A stretch of DNA of 54,372 nt from [Eubacterium] saphenum (GCA_004557645.1 SFGI01000012.1:1-54372); one strand, 5' to 3'; counted from the first letter of the stretch, positions 25,617 through 34,891 are shown. Numbers and translations: made by a program. The notes: a model not told the origin generated them from the sequence alone.

Positions 25617-27100
25617 TATAAACTTCCCCCTGTAGCTAATGTCATTACTTTTGCCTGATCTGCTTCTGCAGCATCCAGGATACCTGTAATCTCACCTTCA
25701 TGAACAACTACGATTCGGTCACTCATACCAAGTACTTCCGGCAATTCAGAAGATACCATGATCACGGCTACGCCTTTTGCAGCCATTTCGTTGATGATAT
25801 TGTAGATTTCCTTCTTGGCACCGATATCTACACCTCTGGTAGGTTCGTCCAAAATCAGGATCTTGGGATCTGTGTAGACCCATTTTGCCAATACGACCTT
25901 TTGCTGGTTACCACCACTCAGGTTATTGCATTCATGGTCAGGGCCAAAGCATTTGATGCGGAATTCTTCAATGCCTTTTTTGACGATAGCATTCTGCTTT
26001 TCTTTATTCAGCACGAAGCCATTGGCTACTTTGCCCAGATTTGTGATCTCGATATTTTCCGCAACGCTCTTTTCCAGCAGCAGCCCCTCTGTCTTACGGT
26101 CTTCTGTGATGAAGCCGATGCCTGCGGCGATGGCCTGTCTGGGGTTTTTGATGTTCACTTCTTTGCCTTCGATGAAGATCTTCCCCGTATCCCGATGGAT
26201 ATTGCCGAAGATCGCATGCATGATCTCTGTTCTGCCTGCGCCCATCAGACCGGAAACACCAAGAACTTCACCGGCTTTTACATCAAAGCTGACATCTTTA
26301 AACAGCTTGCCGCTGCTCAGTCCTTCTATGCGCAGCACTTCTTTGCCCACTGCTACCTCACGTTTGGGGAAACGTTCCCCAATGGTACGGCCGATCATCA
26401 TCTGTACAACATGATCCAAATCGATATCCTTAATATTTTCTGTGCCTACATATGCACCATCACGCAGGACTGTGATACGGTCACACAATTCGAAAATCTC
26501 TTCCATACGGTGGGAGATATATACGATAGATACCCCCTTTGCCCGCAGGGCGTTGACAACTTCAAACAAACCTCTTGTTTCGCTGGCAGTCAAGGCCGCT
26601 GTAGGTTCGTCCATGATGATGACCTTTGCATCTGCCATCAGCGCCTTACAGATTTCCACCATCTGCTGCTGCCCGACAGAAAGGTCAGACATGGTTGCTG
26701 TTACAGGGATATTTACCCCCATCTTGTCCATGATTTCTTGGGCTTTTGCTCTCATGGCTTTTTTGTCACAGATACCGAAACCTTTTGTGATCTCTTTACC
26801 CATGAACAGATTTTCTTCTACCGTAAGGTCGAACAGTACATTCAGTTCCTGATAGATGAATACGATACCTGCTTTTTCTGCTTCCTGAGGACTTTTAAAG
26901 ACAACTTCCTTGCCATCCACCAGAATCGTACCGGCATCTTTTGTATATACGCCTGTCAGGATCTTCATCAGGGTGGACTTACCTGCACCGTTCTCACCCA
27001 TAAGAGCATGCACTTCACCGTCTTTCAGTAAGAATCCGGCATCTTTCAAAACCTGATTCGAACCGAAGGACTTGTCTATGCCCTTCATTTCGATATTCAT
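25616..27100 (-). CDS. rbsA: ribose ABC transporter ATP-binding protein
   Basis: A 494-aa tandem ATPase. The first cassette (about 1-235) has GENGAGKSTLMKIL, LSVGQQQMVEI and IIMDEPTAALT. The second (about 245-494) has the degenerate GLMGAGRTEIMH in place of a full Walker A, LSGGNQQKVVLAKW and ILDEPTRGVDIGAKKEIY. This is the usual asymmetry of sugar importers of the RbsA/MglA type. Start ATG 27100 after AAAGGGG, 50 bases after rbsD. Confidence 0.95.
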   Translation of the reverse strand: MNIEMKGIDKSFGSNQVLKDAGFLLKDGEVHALMGENGAGKSTLMKILTGVYTKDAGTILVDGKEVVFKSPQEAEKAGIVFIYQELNVLFDLTVEENLFMGKEITKGFGICDKKAMRAKAQEIMDKMGVNIPVTATMSDLSVGQQQMVEICKALMADAKVIIMDEPTAALTASETRGLFEVVNALRAKGVSIVYISHRMEEIFELCDRITVLRDGAYVGTENIKDIDLDHVVQMMIGRTIGERFPKREVAVGKEVLRIEGLSSGKLFKDVSFDVKAGEVLGVSGLMGAGRTEIMHAIFGNIHRDTGKIFIEGKEVNIKNPRQAIAAGIGFITEDRKTEGLLLEKSVAENIEITNLGKVANGFVLNKEKQNAIVKKGIEEFRIKCFGPDHECNNLSGGNQQKVVLAKWVYTDPKILILDEPTRGVDIGAKKEIYNIINEMAAKGVAVIMVSSELPEVLGMSDRIVVVHEGEITGILDAAEADQAKVMTLATGGSL

Positions 27101-27150
27101 TCTGCTCTATCCCCTTTCCTTTTTTATTTTTTAACCCGAAAAACTTTCTT

Positions 27151-27555
27151 TTAAGCGAAAATGCAGCCAGACTGAAGGATAATGTTGGCATAAGGTGTGG
27201 TTTCCCCCGTTCTAATGACAGCCTTGCAGTCATGGGTTCTTTCTTTCAACTCTGCATGAGATACAAATTCCACCTCAACATCCTGCCCGGCAAAAAATGC
27301 TTCCACTTTGCTGAGCACATCCGGATTCTGTTCTTTGATCTCTTCTGCCAGAACGATTTTTTCTACTTTCATATCCCCTGCTACAATTTCCAATGTTCTC
27401 ATAAAGGCAGGCTCACCAAATGCCAGTGCAAGGTCGATTCGTTCCACCTCATCAGGAATGGGCAGACCACAGTCACCGATACAGATCGTATCTGTATGCC
27501 CCATATAAGATAATACTCTGGAAATGTCGCTGTTTAAAATCCCCTGCTTTTTCAA
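27151..27555 (-). CDS. rbsD: D-ribose pyranase
   Basis: A 134-aa protein that interconverts pyranose and furanose forms of ribose so that RbsK can use it. Motifs are LKKQGILNSDISRVLSYMGHTD at the N-terminus with the catalytic histidine, IGDCGLPIP, LALAFGEPAF and the C-terminal TGETTPYANIIL. I choose a TTG start at 27555, eight bases after AAGGAG; another TTG at 27591 has no binding site and abuts rbsR. It lies between the regulator and rbsA. Confidence 0.92.
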   Translation of the reverse strand: MKKQGILNSDISRVLSYMGHTDTICIGDCGLPIPDEVERIDLALAFGEPAFMRTLEIVAGDMKVEKIVLAEEIKEQNPDVLSKVEAFFAGQDVEVEFVSHAELKERTHDCKAVIRTGETTPYANIILQSGCIFA

Positions 27556-27591
27556 AGTAAAAACTCCTTCCTGTCGTATGTTTGTTTTCAA

Positions 27592-28584
27592 TCATTTTTC
27601 CTTTGTATGTCGTGTTGTCTGTCGTTCTACCAAAGATACGTCAAACAGATTTTCCTTTTGAATCGGTTCCCCATTGGCATGCATCACAATGACTTGTGCT
27701 GCCAGGGTTCCCATTTCTTTGATCGGCTGAATGATCGTGGAAAATTCCGGTGCAAATAATTTACTGAATCGGATATTATCAAAGCCCATGAGCTGGATAT
27801 CCTCCGGCACATGAAAGCCCTTACTTAATAATACCTTATACACCGCAATGGCAACCATGTCATTGCAGGCCAAAATACCATCTACATCGGGAAATTCCGA
27901 CAGAAGCTCTTCTGCCACCCGCAATCCTTCTTCGTAATCATAATCACAATCCAGCCATTGCTCCTTCAGACCATATTCTTTGCAGATATCCAGATAACCT
28001 AAAAACCTTTGCTGACCACTGGAAAATTTTTGCGGCCCACGCATACAAACGATATTTTTGCACCCGCATTGGAGCAGATGTTCCGTAGCCATTCTGCCCC
28101 CCTTATAATGATCCGCTTCGATAAAAGCGATCTCATCCAGGCCTTCGATCTTGCGGTCGAGGATCACAAAGGGCACCTGGCATGGCCCAATTTTAGAAGC
28201 AAGGTCTTCGCTGTTTGTCATGATGATGATGCCATCTGCATTGAGCTGATTCAGCGTCTGAATATTCAGCAATTCTTTTTCCGTATTGTTCTGAGAATTA
28301 CACAAAAGGATACGGTAGTTGTTTCGAAAAGCTTCTTCTTCAATGGCTCTTGCCAGTTCACCAAAAAACGCATTTTCAATATTTGGCACGATCACGCCAA
28401 TGATTTTGGAGGATTTTTTAAATAGAGCACGAGCAAGCTCGTTGGGTTTGAAACCCGTTTCATCGATCACCGTAAGCACCTGTTCCTTTTTGATCGGATC
28501 TACATTGGCAGTCCCATTGATCACTCTGGATACTGTCGCAGGCGAAACACCTGCTCTTTTCGCCACTTCTCTGATGCTTACCAT
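27592..28584 (-). CDS. rbsR: LacI-family ribose operon repressor
   Basis: A 330-aa repressor. The N-terminal helix-turn-helix reads MVSIREVAKRAGVSPATVSRVING. The rest is a periplasmic-binding-like effector domain, with ILACNDMVAIAVYK and IQLMGFDNIRFSKLFAPEFSTI. As first gene of the rbs operon, it probably represses its own promoter until ribose is present; a matching palindrome lies 16 bases before its start. Start ATG 28584 after GGAGGG; a longer frame to 28614 runs across that operator. Confidence 0.92.
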   Translation of the reverse strand: MVSIREVAKRAGVSPATVSRVINGTANVDPIKKEQVLTVIDETGFKPNELARALFKKSSKIIGVIVPNIENAFFGELARAIEEEAFRNNYRILLCNSQNNTEKELLNIQTLNQLNADGIIIMTNSEDLASKIGPCQVPFVILDRKIEGLDEIAFIEADHYKGGRMATEHLLQCGCKNIVCMRGPQKFSSGQQRFLGYLDICKEYGLKEQWLDCDYDYEEGLRVAEELLSEFPDVDGILACNDMVAIAVYKVLLSKGFHVPEDIQLMGFDNIRFSKLFAPEFSTIIQPIKEMGTLAAQVIVMHANGEPIQKENLFDVSLVERQTTRHTKEK

Positions 28585-28599
28585 ACGATTCCCTCCATA

Positions 28600-28613
28600 T
28601 GAAATCGGTTTCA
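28600..28613 (-). promoter_or_regulatory. RbsR operator candidate
   Basis: The 14-base sequence TGAAATCGGTTTCA is an inverted repeat (TGAAA and TTTCA arms around a CG-rich centre), the form bound by LacI-family repressors. It sits between the rbs promoter and the rbsR start, where a bound repressor would block transcription. Confidence 0.7.
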
Positions 28614-28627
28614 ACCTGTTTTCTTAA

Positions 28628-28657
28628 ATTATAATCCTTAGTATTTTACAGTGTCAA
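28628..28657 (-). promoter_or_regulatory. promoter of the ribose operon
   Basis: On the minus strand TTGACA (28652-28657), 18 bases, then TATAAT (28628-28633). The transcript start falls a few bases before the operator. Confidence 0.8.
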
Positions 28658-28777
28658 TCTGCTGTTTATTTTTCAGCGATTTCAACCATTTCCCAAACAA
28701 AAATTGTTTATTATGTATAATCCCTTTCCAATGTGCATCTTTTGTCCCCGAAATGATACAATCAAACGACCCAATGC

Positions 28778-29077
28778 TCATTCTTGTATGTTTTTCAGCA
28801 GATAGTCTCCCCCTTCTATTTGAAGCGGAAGTCCCTCTACCAGGGAGTGTGCAATTTTTCTGCGCGCCGTTGCATAGATGCGCTGCGCTGTGGCGCGAGA
28901 AACATTCATATAGACTCCACATTCCTCCTGGGAGATCCCCTCTTTATCCACCAGACGAATCGTTTCATATTCATCCACGGTCAAAATCACCACCGGTTTT
29001 CCTTCAAAATCGTTTATTGGCCGAAACCCCAGATTTTGAGGCAAGGAAGAAATCTCTCGTGGCTTTTTTCTACGCAA
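28778..29077 (-). CDS. DUF134 (UPF0251) putative DNA-binding protein
   Basis: A 99-aa protein of the DUF134 family, which carries a sigma-70 region 4-like helix-turn-helix: TVDEYETIRLVDKEGISQEE followed by CGVYMNVSRATAQRIYATARRKIA. The target is not known. The start is TTG at 29077, five bases after AGGAGGGG, with a good promoter 46 bases upstream. Many members carry a C-terminal cysteine-rich extension; this one ends soon after the HTH. It stands alone, between lepA and the ribose operon. Confidence 0.85.
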   Translation of the reverse strand: MRRKKPREISSLPQNLGFRPINDFEGKPVVILTVDEYETIRLVDKEGISQEECGVYMNVSRATAQRIYATARRKIAHSLVEGLPLQIEGGDYLLKNIQE

Positions 29078-29122
29078 ATCAGCCCCTCCTTTTCATATGA
29101 TGTACCCTATGCCGATATAACC

Positions 29123-29152
29123 ATTCTATCTTCATCCCTCCATATATGTCAA
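29123..29152 (-). promoter_or_regulatory. promoter of the DUF134 gene
   Basis: On the minus strand TTGACA (29147-29152), 18 bases, TAGAAT (29123-29128). Confidence 0.65.
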
Positions 29153-29260
29153 CAAAGCAAAATAAACAAAACTGCGTTTTATCACTTTCTTACATTTCCC
29201 GCTGCATTTGCTGTAAGCTGATAAATCTTTGCAATATCTTCCGAAGGTTTATGGGAACAT

Positions 29261-29297
29261 AAAAAATGGTGTGATTATTTACTGATCACACCATTTT
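29261..29297 (-). terminator. terminator after lepA
   Basis: AATGGTGTGAT (29265-29275) pairs with ATCACACCATT (29285-29295) around a 9-base loop. On the minus strand the stem is followed by six T. It lies 67 bases after the lepA stop. Confidence 0.9.
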
Positions 29298-29363
29298 CAT
29301 ATCGATTGATTCAATTTTTAAAACAGCTTCCCCGCCGGATTTCTTTCCGGTATCTGCCATGTT

Positions 29364-31178
29364 TTATTCATCATCCAGCTTCAATACGGACATGAACGCC
29401 TGCTGAGGTACTTCTACGCTGCCGATCTGGCGCATACGTTTTTTACCCTCTTTCTGTTTTTCCAGCAGTTTTTTCTTACGGGTGATGTCGCCGCCGTAAC
29501 ATTTTGCCAATACGTCTTTCCGCATGGCACTGATGGTTTCTCTGGCGATGATCTTGCTGCCGATGGCTGCCTGAATGGGGATTTCAAACAAATGTCTGGG
29601 GATTTCCTTTTTCAGCTTTTCGCACATCTTTCTGCCGCGTTCTGTTGCAGAGCCCTTATGCACGATAAAGGACAAGGCATCCACAGGTTCTTTGTTTACC
29701 AAAATATCCAGTTTCACCAATTCGCTTTCCTGATAACCGATCAGGCTGTAATCGAAAGAGGCATAGCCACGGCTTCTGGATTTCAGCACATCGAAGAAAT
29801 CGTAGATGATCTCATTCAGAGGCATGTGGTAGGTCAGCATAGCTCTGGTGGAATCCAGATATTCCATGCTGATATATTCGCCGCGGCGCTGCTGGCACAG
29901 CTCCATGATAGGGCCAATATAATCCTTGGGCAGCATGATCTCTGCCTTTACGATAGGTTCTTCCATCTTTTCGATGCGGGCAGGGTCGGGCATATTGCTG
30001 GGGTTGGACAGATCAAAGCTTGTACCATCTGTCAGATATACTTTATAGATAACACTGGGCGCTGTTGTAACCAGATCCAGATTATATTCTCTTTCCAGTC
30101 TTTCCTGAATGATCTCCAGATGCAGCAGACCCAGGAAACCACAGCGGAATCCAAAGCCCAACGCAATGGATGTTTCAGGTTCAAAGAACAGGGCAGCATC
30201 ATTCAGCTGCAGTTTTTCCAGAGCATCTCTCAAATCAGGATATTTTGCGCCATCCACAGGAAAGATACCACAGTAAACCATAGGGTTTACCTTTTTATAG
30301 CCGGGCAGGGCTTCTGCCGTCGGTCTGGCTGCTTCTGTAACCGTATCTCCCACACGGGTATCAGATACTGTTTTGATGCTGGCTGTAAAATAGCCTACCA
30401 TCCCTGCACTCAGCTCATCCACAGGCAGGAAACGGCCGGGGCCAAAGATACCGACCTCTACAACGTCGAATTCTTTGCCTGTTGCCATCATTTTTACCTT
30501 GCTGCCCTTGCGGATCTTGCCGTCAAAAATACGCATCAGAACGATAACACCCCGATACTGATCGTAAACAGAGTCGAATACCAAAGCCTTCAGGGGCGCA
30601 TCAGGGTCGCCTGTGGGGGCAGGGATATCTGTGATGATGCGTTCCAGAACATCCTCGATATTGATGCCGTTTTTGGCAGAAATTTCAGGGGCATCCTCTG
30701 CGGGGATACCAATGATATCTTCGATCTCCTGCTTTGCCCATGCAGGGTTTGCGCTGGGCAGATCGATTTTATTGATGACAGGAAGGATCTCCAGATTATT
30801 ATCCAATGCCAGATATACATTTGCCAATGTCTGCGCTTCGATACCCTGGGCTGCATCAACGATCAGCACTGCGCCTTCGCAGGCCGCCAGGGAACGGGAA
30901 ACCTCATAGTTGAAGTCCACATGACCGGGGGTATCGATCAGGTTGAACTGATATTCTTCACCATCCTGGGCGTGGTAGATCAACCGCACCGCCTGAGATT
31001 TGATGGTGATGCCTCTTTCTCTTTCCAGGTCCATGTTGTCCAGAACCTGTTCCTGCATTTCTCTATCTGTCAAAAGACCCGTTTTCTGGATCAGTCTGTC
31101 TGCCAGTGTGGATTTGCCGTGGTCGATATGGGCCACGATACAAAAATTTCGAATATTTTTCTGTTTGTCCTGAGACAT
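29364..31178 (-). CDS. lepA: elongation factor 4
   Basis: A 604-aa ribosomal GTPase that back-translocates or rescues stalled ribosomes. The G domain has AHIDHGKSTLADRL, then RERGITIKSQAVRL, DTPGHVDFNYEV and NKIDLPSA. The LepA-specific C-terminal domain is present (RETISAMRKDVLAKCYGGDITRKKKLLEKQ, then KRMRQIGSVEVPQQAF). Length is normal. I start it at ATG 31178 (MSQDKQKN) after AGGAGG; the frame extends upstream to 31217 without a site. It has its own promoter and terminator. Confidence 0.97.
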   Translation of the reverse strand: MSQDKQKNIRNFCIVAHIDHGKSTLADRLIQKTGLLTDREMQEQVLDNMDLERERGITIKSQAVRLIYHAQDGEEYQFNLIDTPGHVDFNYEVSRSLAACEGAVLIVDAAQGIEAQTLANVYLALDNNLEILPVINKIDLPSANPAWAKQEIEDIIGIPAEDAPEISAKNGINIEDVLERIITDIPAPTGDPDAPLKALVFDSVYDQYRGVIVLMRIFDGKIRKGSKVKMMATGKEFDVVEVGIFGPGRFLPVDELSAGMVGYFTASIKTVSDTRVGDTVTEAARPTAEALPGYKKVNPMVYCGIFPVDGAKYPDLRDALEKLQLNDAALFFEPETSIALGFGFRCGFLGLLHLEIIQERLEREYNLDLVTTAPSVIYKVYLTDGTSFDLSNPSNMPDPARIEKMEEPIVKAEIMLPKDYIGPIMELCQQRRGEYISMEYLDSTRAMLTYHMPLNEIIYDFFDVLKSRSRGYASFDYSLIGYQESELVKLDILVNKEPVDALSFIVHKGSATERGRKMCEKLKKEIPRHLFEIPIQAAIGSKIIARETISAMRKDVLAKCYGGDITRKKKLLEKQKEGKKRMRQIGSVEVPQQAFMSVLKLDDE

Positions 31179-31220
31179 ACGCTTCCTCCTTGCACAAATT
31201 TGATGCATATATAACATCTT

Positions 31221-31250
31221 ATTTTACCACATCTTTGATATGGAAGTCAA
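31221..31250 (-). promoter_or_regulatory. promoter of lepA
   Basis: On the minus strand TTGACT (31245-31250), 18 bases, TAAAAT (31221-31226), about 43 bases before the lepA ATG. It overlaps the spacer after the small membrane protein gene. Confidence 0.65.
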
Positions 31251-31260
31251 AATAATCCCA

Positions 31261-31485
31261 TTATTCTCCTTTATTCTTTTCTTCTGTCTGCTTCTGTTTT
31301 TTCACAAACAAGATCCAGTTGAGAGCGCAGACTGCCGCCGCCACAAAGCAGACCGCCGCTCCCAAGCCGATGCCTGCATTTTTGAACAGCACGCCCAACA
31401 GCAGGAAAACCACCACTGCCGCCTGGCGAAGCATTTCTCCCTTTTGCAATCCTTCCTTCTTTTCTTCATCTATCAATCGAGGCAT
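31261..31485 (-). CDS. small two-helix membrane protein
   Basis: A 74-aa protein I do not recognise. A charged N-terminus (RLIDEEKKEGLQKGEM) is followed by two hydrophobic helices at about 21-37 and 40-61 and a basic/acidic tail (KKQKQTEEKNKGE). It should be an inner-membrane protein with both ends in the cytoplasm. The ribosome binding site AAGGAGGAG before ATG 31485 supports it as a real gene. It lies just upstream of lepA on the same strand. Confidence 0.65.
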   Translation of the reverse strand: MPRLIDEEKKEGLQKGEMLRQAAVVVFLLLGVLFKNAGIGLGAAVCFVAAAVCALNWILFVKKQKQTEEKNKGE

Positions 31486-31751
31486 TCTTTTCTCCTCCTT
31501 TGTTTTTTTATTATATTACATCATAAGAAATCTCTTCGTCTTTTTTAACAAAGCCTTAAGTTTTCATTCACAAAATGTCCATATTTTCATTGTATACTAC
31601 AAGAGAAGTCAAAAGGACGCCCCCTTTTACTTCCCGCCTGCGGCTCTCTTCCCCGAACAGCCGCAGGCACCCCTTCCCAATTTCAGGGCATATAAAAAGC
31701 ATATTACACTTTTGTTTGTTTAAAAATATAGTAATACACCCTCCCCTTTCG
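31486..31751. other. intergenic region with stacked inverted repeats
   Basis: No credible gene. Three inverted repeats follow each other: GAAGT-AAAAGG with CCTTTT-ACTTC (31605-31633), a perfect 10-base stem GCCTGCGGCT with AGCCGCAGGC (31636-31668), and a weak TATTAC with GTAATA (31702-31736). The terminator at 31752 comes next. On the plus strand a TATACT box lies at about 31593 without a clear -35. This could be a structured RNA of roughly 190 nt, on either strand, but nothing proves transcription. A 119-aa frame across it has no family features. Confidence 0.4.
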
Positions 31752-31781
31752 AAAAAAGCAGCCCGCCCGGACTGCTTTTTT
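31752..31781. terminator. terminator downstream of trkH, possibly bidirectional
   Basis: AAAAAAGCAG (31752-31761) pairs with CTGCTTTTTT (31772-31781) around ten GC-rich bases. T-runs form on both strands. Confidence 0.8.
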
Positions 31782-31801
31782 CCTTTTTTTATTACACCAG
31801 G

Positions 31802-31907
31802 AACGATACTGAGCCCCTCTCGCCAAATGAATTTACACAAAAGAATGCCGCTATATGCAAGCATCTGCTGCATGCTTTCCCGTAAATCCCCTTGGCTCTG
31901 TATCGTT
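31802..31907. repeat. 106-base imperfect palindrome after trkH
   Basis: AACGATAC (31802-31809) pairs exactly with GTATCGTT (31900-31907), and after one T-T mismatch GAGCC pairs with GGCTC. Further in, AATTTAC faces GTAAATC and AAGCAT faces ATGCTT. The outer arm runs into the trkH stop codon. As RNA it would form one long, irregular hairpin. It could be a 3'-end structure of trkH, a small RNA, or a short palindromic repeat. Confidence 0.6.
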
Positions 31908-33357
31908 ACATATAGCTCTTCTTCCAAATAGAGGGAGTAAACAGCATGATGATCGGGAAGATTTCCAATCTGCCCAACAGCATATCAAAGCATAAAACCA
32001 CCTTGGAAAATCCTGAGAAAAAGAGGAAATTTTCCTCAGGGCCAACCATAGCAAAGCCGGGACCAACATTCCCCAGACAGGTCACCACAGAGGTCAAGGA
32101 TGTGATAAAATCGTAGTTATCCAAAGAAATCAGGATAAAAGAACCCAGCAGGAGCAGAAGATATACAACGATATATCCCGTTACCCCGCTGATAATATCT
32201 TCTTCGATCTTCGCACCGTCCAATTTGATCAGATTTACAGAACGGGGATGCACGATACGTTTGATCTCCCGATATGCCGATTTCACCAGAATGATCAATC
32301 TGGATACTTTGATACCGCCCCCGGTAGAACCGGCGCATGCCCCTAAAATGGTCAGGCAGAAGATCAGAGTCTTGGAAAACTCCGGCCATACATCAAAATT
32401 CGCCGTAGCGAAGCCCGTGGTCGTCACGATCGCCGCCACCTGGAATGCCGCATGACGAAAAGCAGATTCCAATGTGGGATACATATGATAGATATTGACT
32501 GTGATCAGCACGATGCTGGCAAATACGATCCCAATATAATATCTCAGTTCTTCATTTTTCAAAATATTTTTGACATCCTTCAGGATCATCAGATAATACA
32601 GGTTGAAATTCACACCGAACAACAGCATGAATACCGTGATGACATATTCAAAGTAGGCATTATGATAGCCTGCGATACTTGCATTTTTGATGGCAAAGCC
32701 CCCTGTACCCGCTGTGGAGAAGGCATTTACGATACTGTCAAACAAAGGCATGCCGCCCAGCAACAACAGCACCATTTCAATGATAGTCAGCGCAATATAA
32801 ATTTTATAAAGCAGCTTCGCTGTAGATTTTACCTTGGGCACCAGCTTGGAAACCATAGGGCCCGGTGCTTCCGCCTTCATCAGATACATGGTACGGTCAT
32901 CCCCCAGGGGAATGATGGCTAAGGTGAATACCAGAATACCCATACCGCCGATCCAATGGGTAAAGCTGCGCCAGAACAAAATGCTCATTGGCAGCCCTTC
33001 AATTTCTGTCAGGATGGTGGCACCAGTGGTCGTAAAGCCGGAAACTGTTTCAAAAAAGCAATTGATATATCCATTTATCGTACCGCTCAAATAAAAAGGC
33101 AGCGCCCCCAGAAGCGACATAACGATCCACGACAATGCGACAACAACGAAGCCTTCTCGGCCATAGATCCGCTTATTCTGCGGTTCCCGTCTGATCAGCA
33201 GCGTCCCCACGATCAGGCAGGCTGCGATCGTAGCGATAAATGCGATGGCTTCATGGGTTTCTTTATTCCAAAAGGCAACAAAAGTCGGTATCGCCAGCAA
33301 TATGCCTTCTATCCGAACAATGTTGCCTAAAATATAGGCAATCATATTAAAATTCAT
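31906..33357 (-). CDS. trkH: Trk-type potassium uptake membrane subunit
   Basis: A 483-aa channel-like protein of the TrkH/KtrB family with the four pore-helix/selectivity segments: VSGFTTTGATIL, STAGTGGFAI, VTTTGFATANF and CLGNVGPGFAM. The glycine of each is the potassium filter residue. It works with the cytoplasmic regulator TrkA, encoded 22 bases upstream. Start ATG 33357 with only a weak GGTGAAGAG site, so translation may be coupled to trkA. The stop codon lies in the arm of a long palindrome. Confidence 0.94.
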   Translation of the reverse strand: MNFNMIAYILGNIVRIEGILLAIPTFVAFWNKETHEAIAFIATIAACLIVGTLLIRREPQNKRIYGREGFVVVALSWIVMSLLGALPFYLSGTINGYINCFFETVSGFTTTGATILTEIEGLPMSILFWRSFTHWIGGMGILVFTLAIIPLGDDRTMYLMKAEAPGPMVSKLVPKVKSTAKLLYKIYIALTIIEMVLLLLGGMPLFDSIVNAFSTAGTGGFAIKNASIAGYHNAYFEYVITVFMLLFGVNFNLYYLMILKDVKNILKNEELRYYIGIVFASIVLITVNIYHMYPTLESAFRHAAFQVAAIVTTTGFATANFDVWPEFSKTLIFCLTILGACAGSTGGGIKVSRLIILVKSAYREIKRIVHPRSVNLIKLDGAKIEEDIISGVTGYIVVYLLLLLGSFILISLDNYDFITSLTSVVTCLGNVGPGFAMVGPEENFLFFSGFSKVVLCFDMLLGRLEIFPIIMLFTPSIWKKSYM

Positions 33358-33379
33358 AGCTCTTCACCAATCTCAGATA

Positions 33380-34738
33380 TTATTTCAAAATATCTTTCAA
33401 ATCCATCAAATGTTTATTTCTCGTTACAATGATAACACTGTCTCCCACCTCGATGGAATCATTACCGCCGGGGATAATGACTCTGCCGCCGCGGATGATC
33501 GTCGCTACCAGCAATTCATCCTTCGTTTTCAAATTTTTCAGCGGAACACCAACAACGGAAGATTTTTCTCTTACCTTGAATTCCAGTGCTTCAATGCGGT
33601 CGTTGATCAGCTTATGCAGAGTTTCTACATTGCTGCTGCCTACGGAATTCTGCATAGCGCGCACATAGCGGACGATATTGCTTGCCGCGATGGTCTTGGG
33701 AGAAATGAAACCGTCGATATCCAGTGCATCCAAAATCTCATCAAAATTGATACGGTTGATCTTGGCGATGACCTTAGAAACCTTCTTCGCCTTGGCATAC
33801 AAAGAAACCACGATATTTTCTTCATCCATCCCCGTCAGGCAAACCAGTGCATCTGTTTTTTCCAGACCTTCTTCCTGCAGCAACTCCTTATCCGTCCCAT
33901 CCCCATGGATGATGACAGCCTCCGGCAGCACTTCGCAAAGGTCTTCGCAGCGTCTATAATCCATCTCGATAATCTTTACACGCACATGAAGAGAAAGCAG
34001 TTCCTTCGCCAGATAATAGGCAACACGCCCGCCGCCGATGATCATAACGGATTTTACGCCGGTACGGAAAATACCGATGGTACGGAAAAACTTAGCGATC
34101 TCCAGATGGGATGCTGTCAGGTTGATCTTATCTCCTGCCTGCAGCACAAAATCACCACTGGGAATATAAACCTCGCCCTCTCTCTGCACCGCACAGATCA
34201 GGATCTTTACCTGAAACTCTTTATAGATGGCCCAAAGGGGCATACCATCCAGCACACTGTGGGGAGGGATCTTGATTTCCACCAGTTCCACACGGCCTCT
34301 GGCAAAGGTATCGATCTTCAAAGCAGAAGGGAAACGCAGCAAACGGGAAATTTCTTCCGCCGCCGCCAATTCCGGGTTAACCGCCATGCTGAGCCCCAGG
34401 TCGTCCTTCAGCTTATTGATCTGCTGAAAATATTCCGGATTACGCACACGGGCAATGGTATGCTTCGCCCCCAGTTTTTTCCCCACCAGACAAGCCAGCA
34501 TATTGACCTCATCGGCGGAAGTGGCAGCGATCAGCAGATCGGAATGGGGCACGCCCGCCCTTTCCTGCACTTCCATACTGGCGCCATTGCCTTCCACACT
34601 GATGATATCCATCGTATTGGATGCATTGGTCAAAACTCTGGTATTATTATCAATCACAATGATGTCATGTCCTTCACCGGAAAGCTGGCTGGCAATGGTG
34701 CCGCCTACCTTACCGTCCCCTACGATCACAACGTTCAT
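33380..34738 (-). CDS. trkA: Trk system regulatory NAD-binding protein
   Basis: A 452-aa cytoplasmic protein with two RCK units in tandem. The first N-domain has VVIVGDGKVGGTIASQL and the second VMIIGGGRVAYYLAKEL (about residue 232), each followed by a TrkA_C domain (GMPLWAIYKE and VVGVPLKNLKT regions). It gates TrkH in response to nucleotides. I start it at ATG 34738 (MNVVIVGDG) after AAGGAGG; the frame runs to 34789 without a site. No c-di-AMP riboswitch is seen in the short leader. Confidence 0.95.
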   Translation of the reverse strand: MNVVIVGDGKVGGTIASQLSGEGHDIIVIDNNTRVLTNASNTMDIISVEGNGASMEVQERAGVPHSDLLIAATSADEVNMLACLVGKKLGAKHTIARVRNPEYFQQINKLKDDLGLSMAVNPELAAAEEISRLLRFPSALKIDTFARGRVELVEIKIPPHSVLDGMPLWAIYKEFQVKILICAVQREGEVYIPSGDFVLQAGDKINLTASHLEIAKFFRTIGIFRTGVKSVMIIGGGRVAYYLAKELLSLHVRVKIIEMDYRRCEDLCEVLPEAVIIHGDGTDKELLQEEGLEKTDALVCLTGMDEENIVVSLYAKAKKVSKVIAKINRINFDEILDALDIDGFISPKTIAASNIVRYVRAMQNSVGSSNVETLHKLINDRIEALEFKVREKSSVVGVPLKNLKTKDELLVATIIRGGRVIIPGGNDSIEVGDSVIIVTRNKHLMDLKDILK

Positions 34739-34800
34739 GGTCGTTCCTCCTTGTTTCTCTAAGGTCTCTTTCCTTTTTAAGACCGCCAATTCATCATAAT

Positions 34801-34829
34801 ATCATATCATCTCCACTTAGGAAAAACAA
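34801..34829 (-). promoter_or_regulatory. promoter of trkA-trkH (weak call)
   Basis: On the minus strand TTGTTT (34824-34829), 17 bases, TATGAT (34801-34806). Confidence 0.5.
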
Positions 34830-34891
34830 GGTCTTTCCATGTTTTTATATGCATAGCAGTTCTTCTGTTCCCAGCATTTTCCAACAAAAGA

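Noticed and set aside
29592..31214. 540-codon plus-strand frame
   Set aside because: Antisense shadow of lepA with no family features.
31568..31927. 119-codon minus-strand frame after trkH
   Set aside because: Crosses a palindrome and a terminator, overlaps the trkH end in another frame, and lacks a binding site or recognisable domain.
34739..34830. c-di-AMP riboswitch before trkA
   Set aside because: The leader is too short and shows none of the conserved ydaO-type segments.
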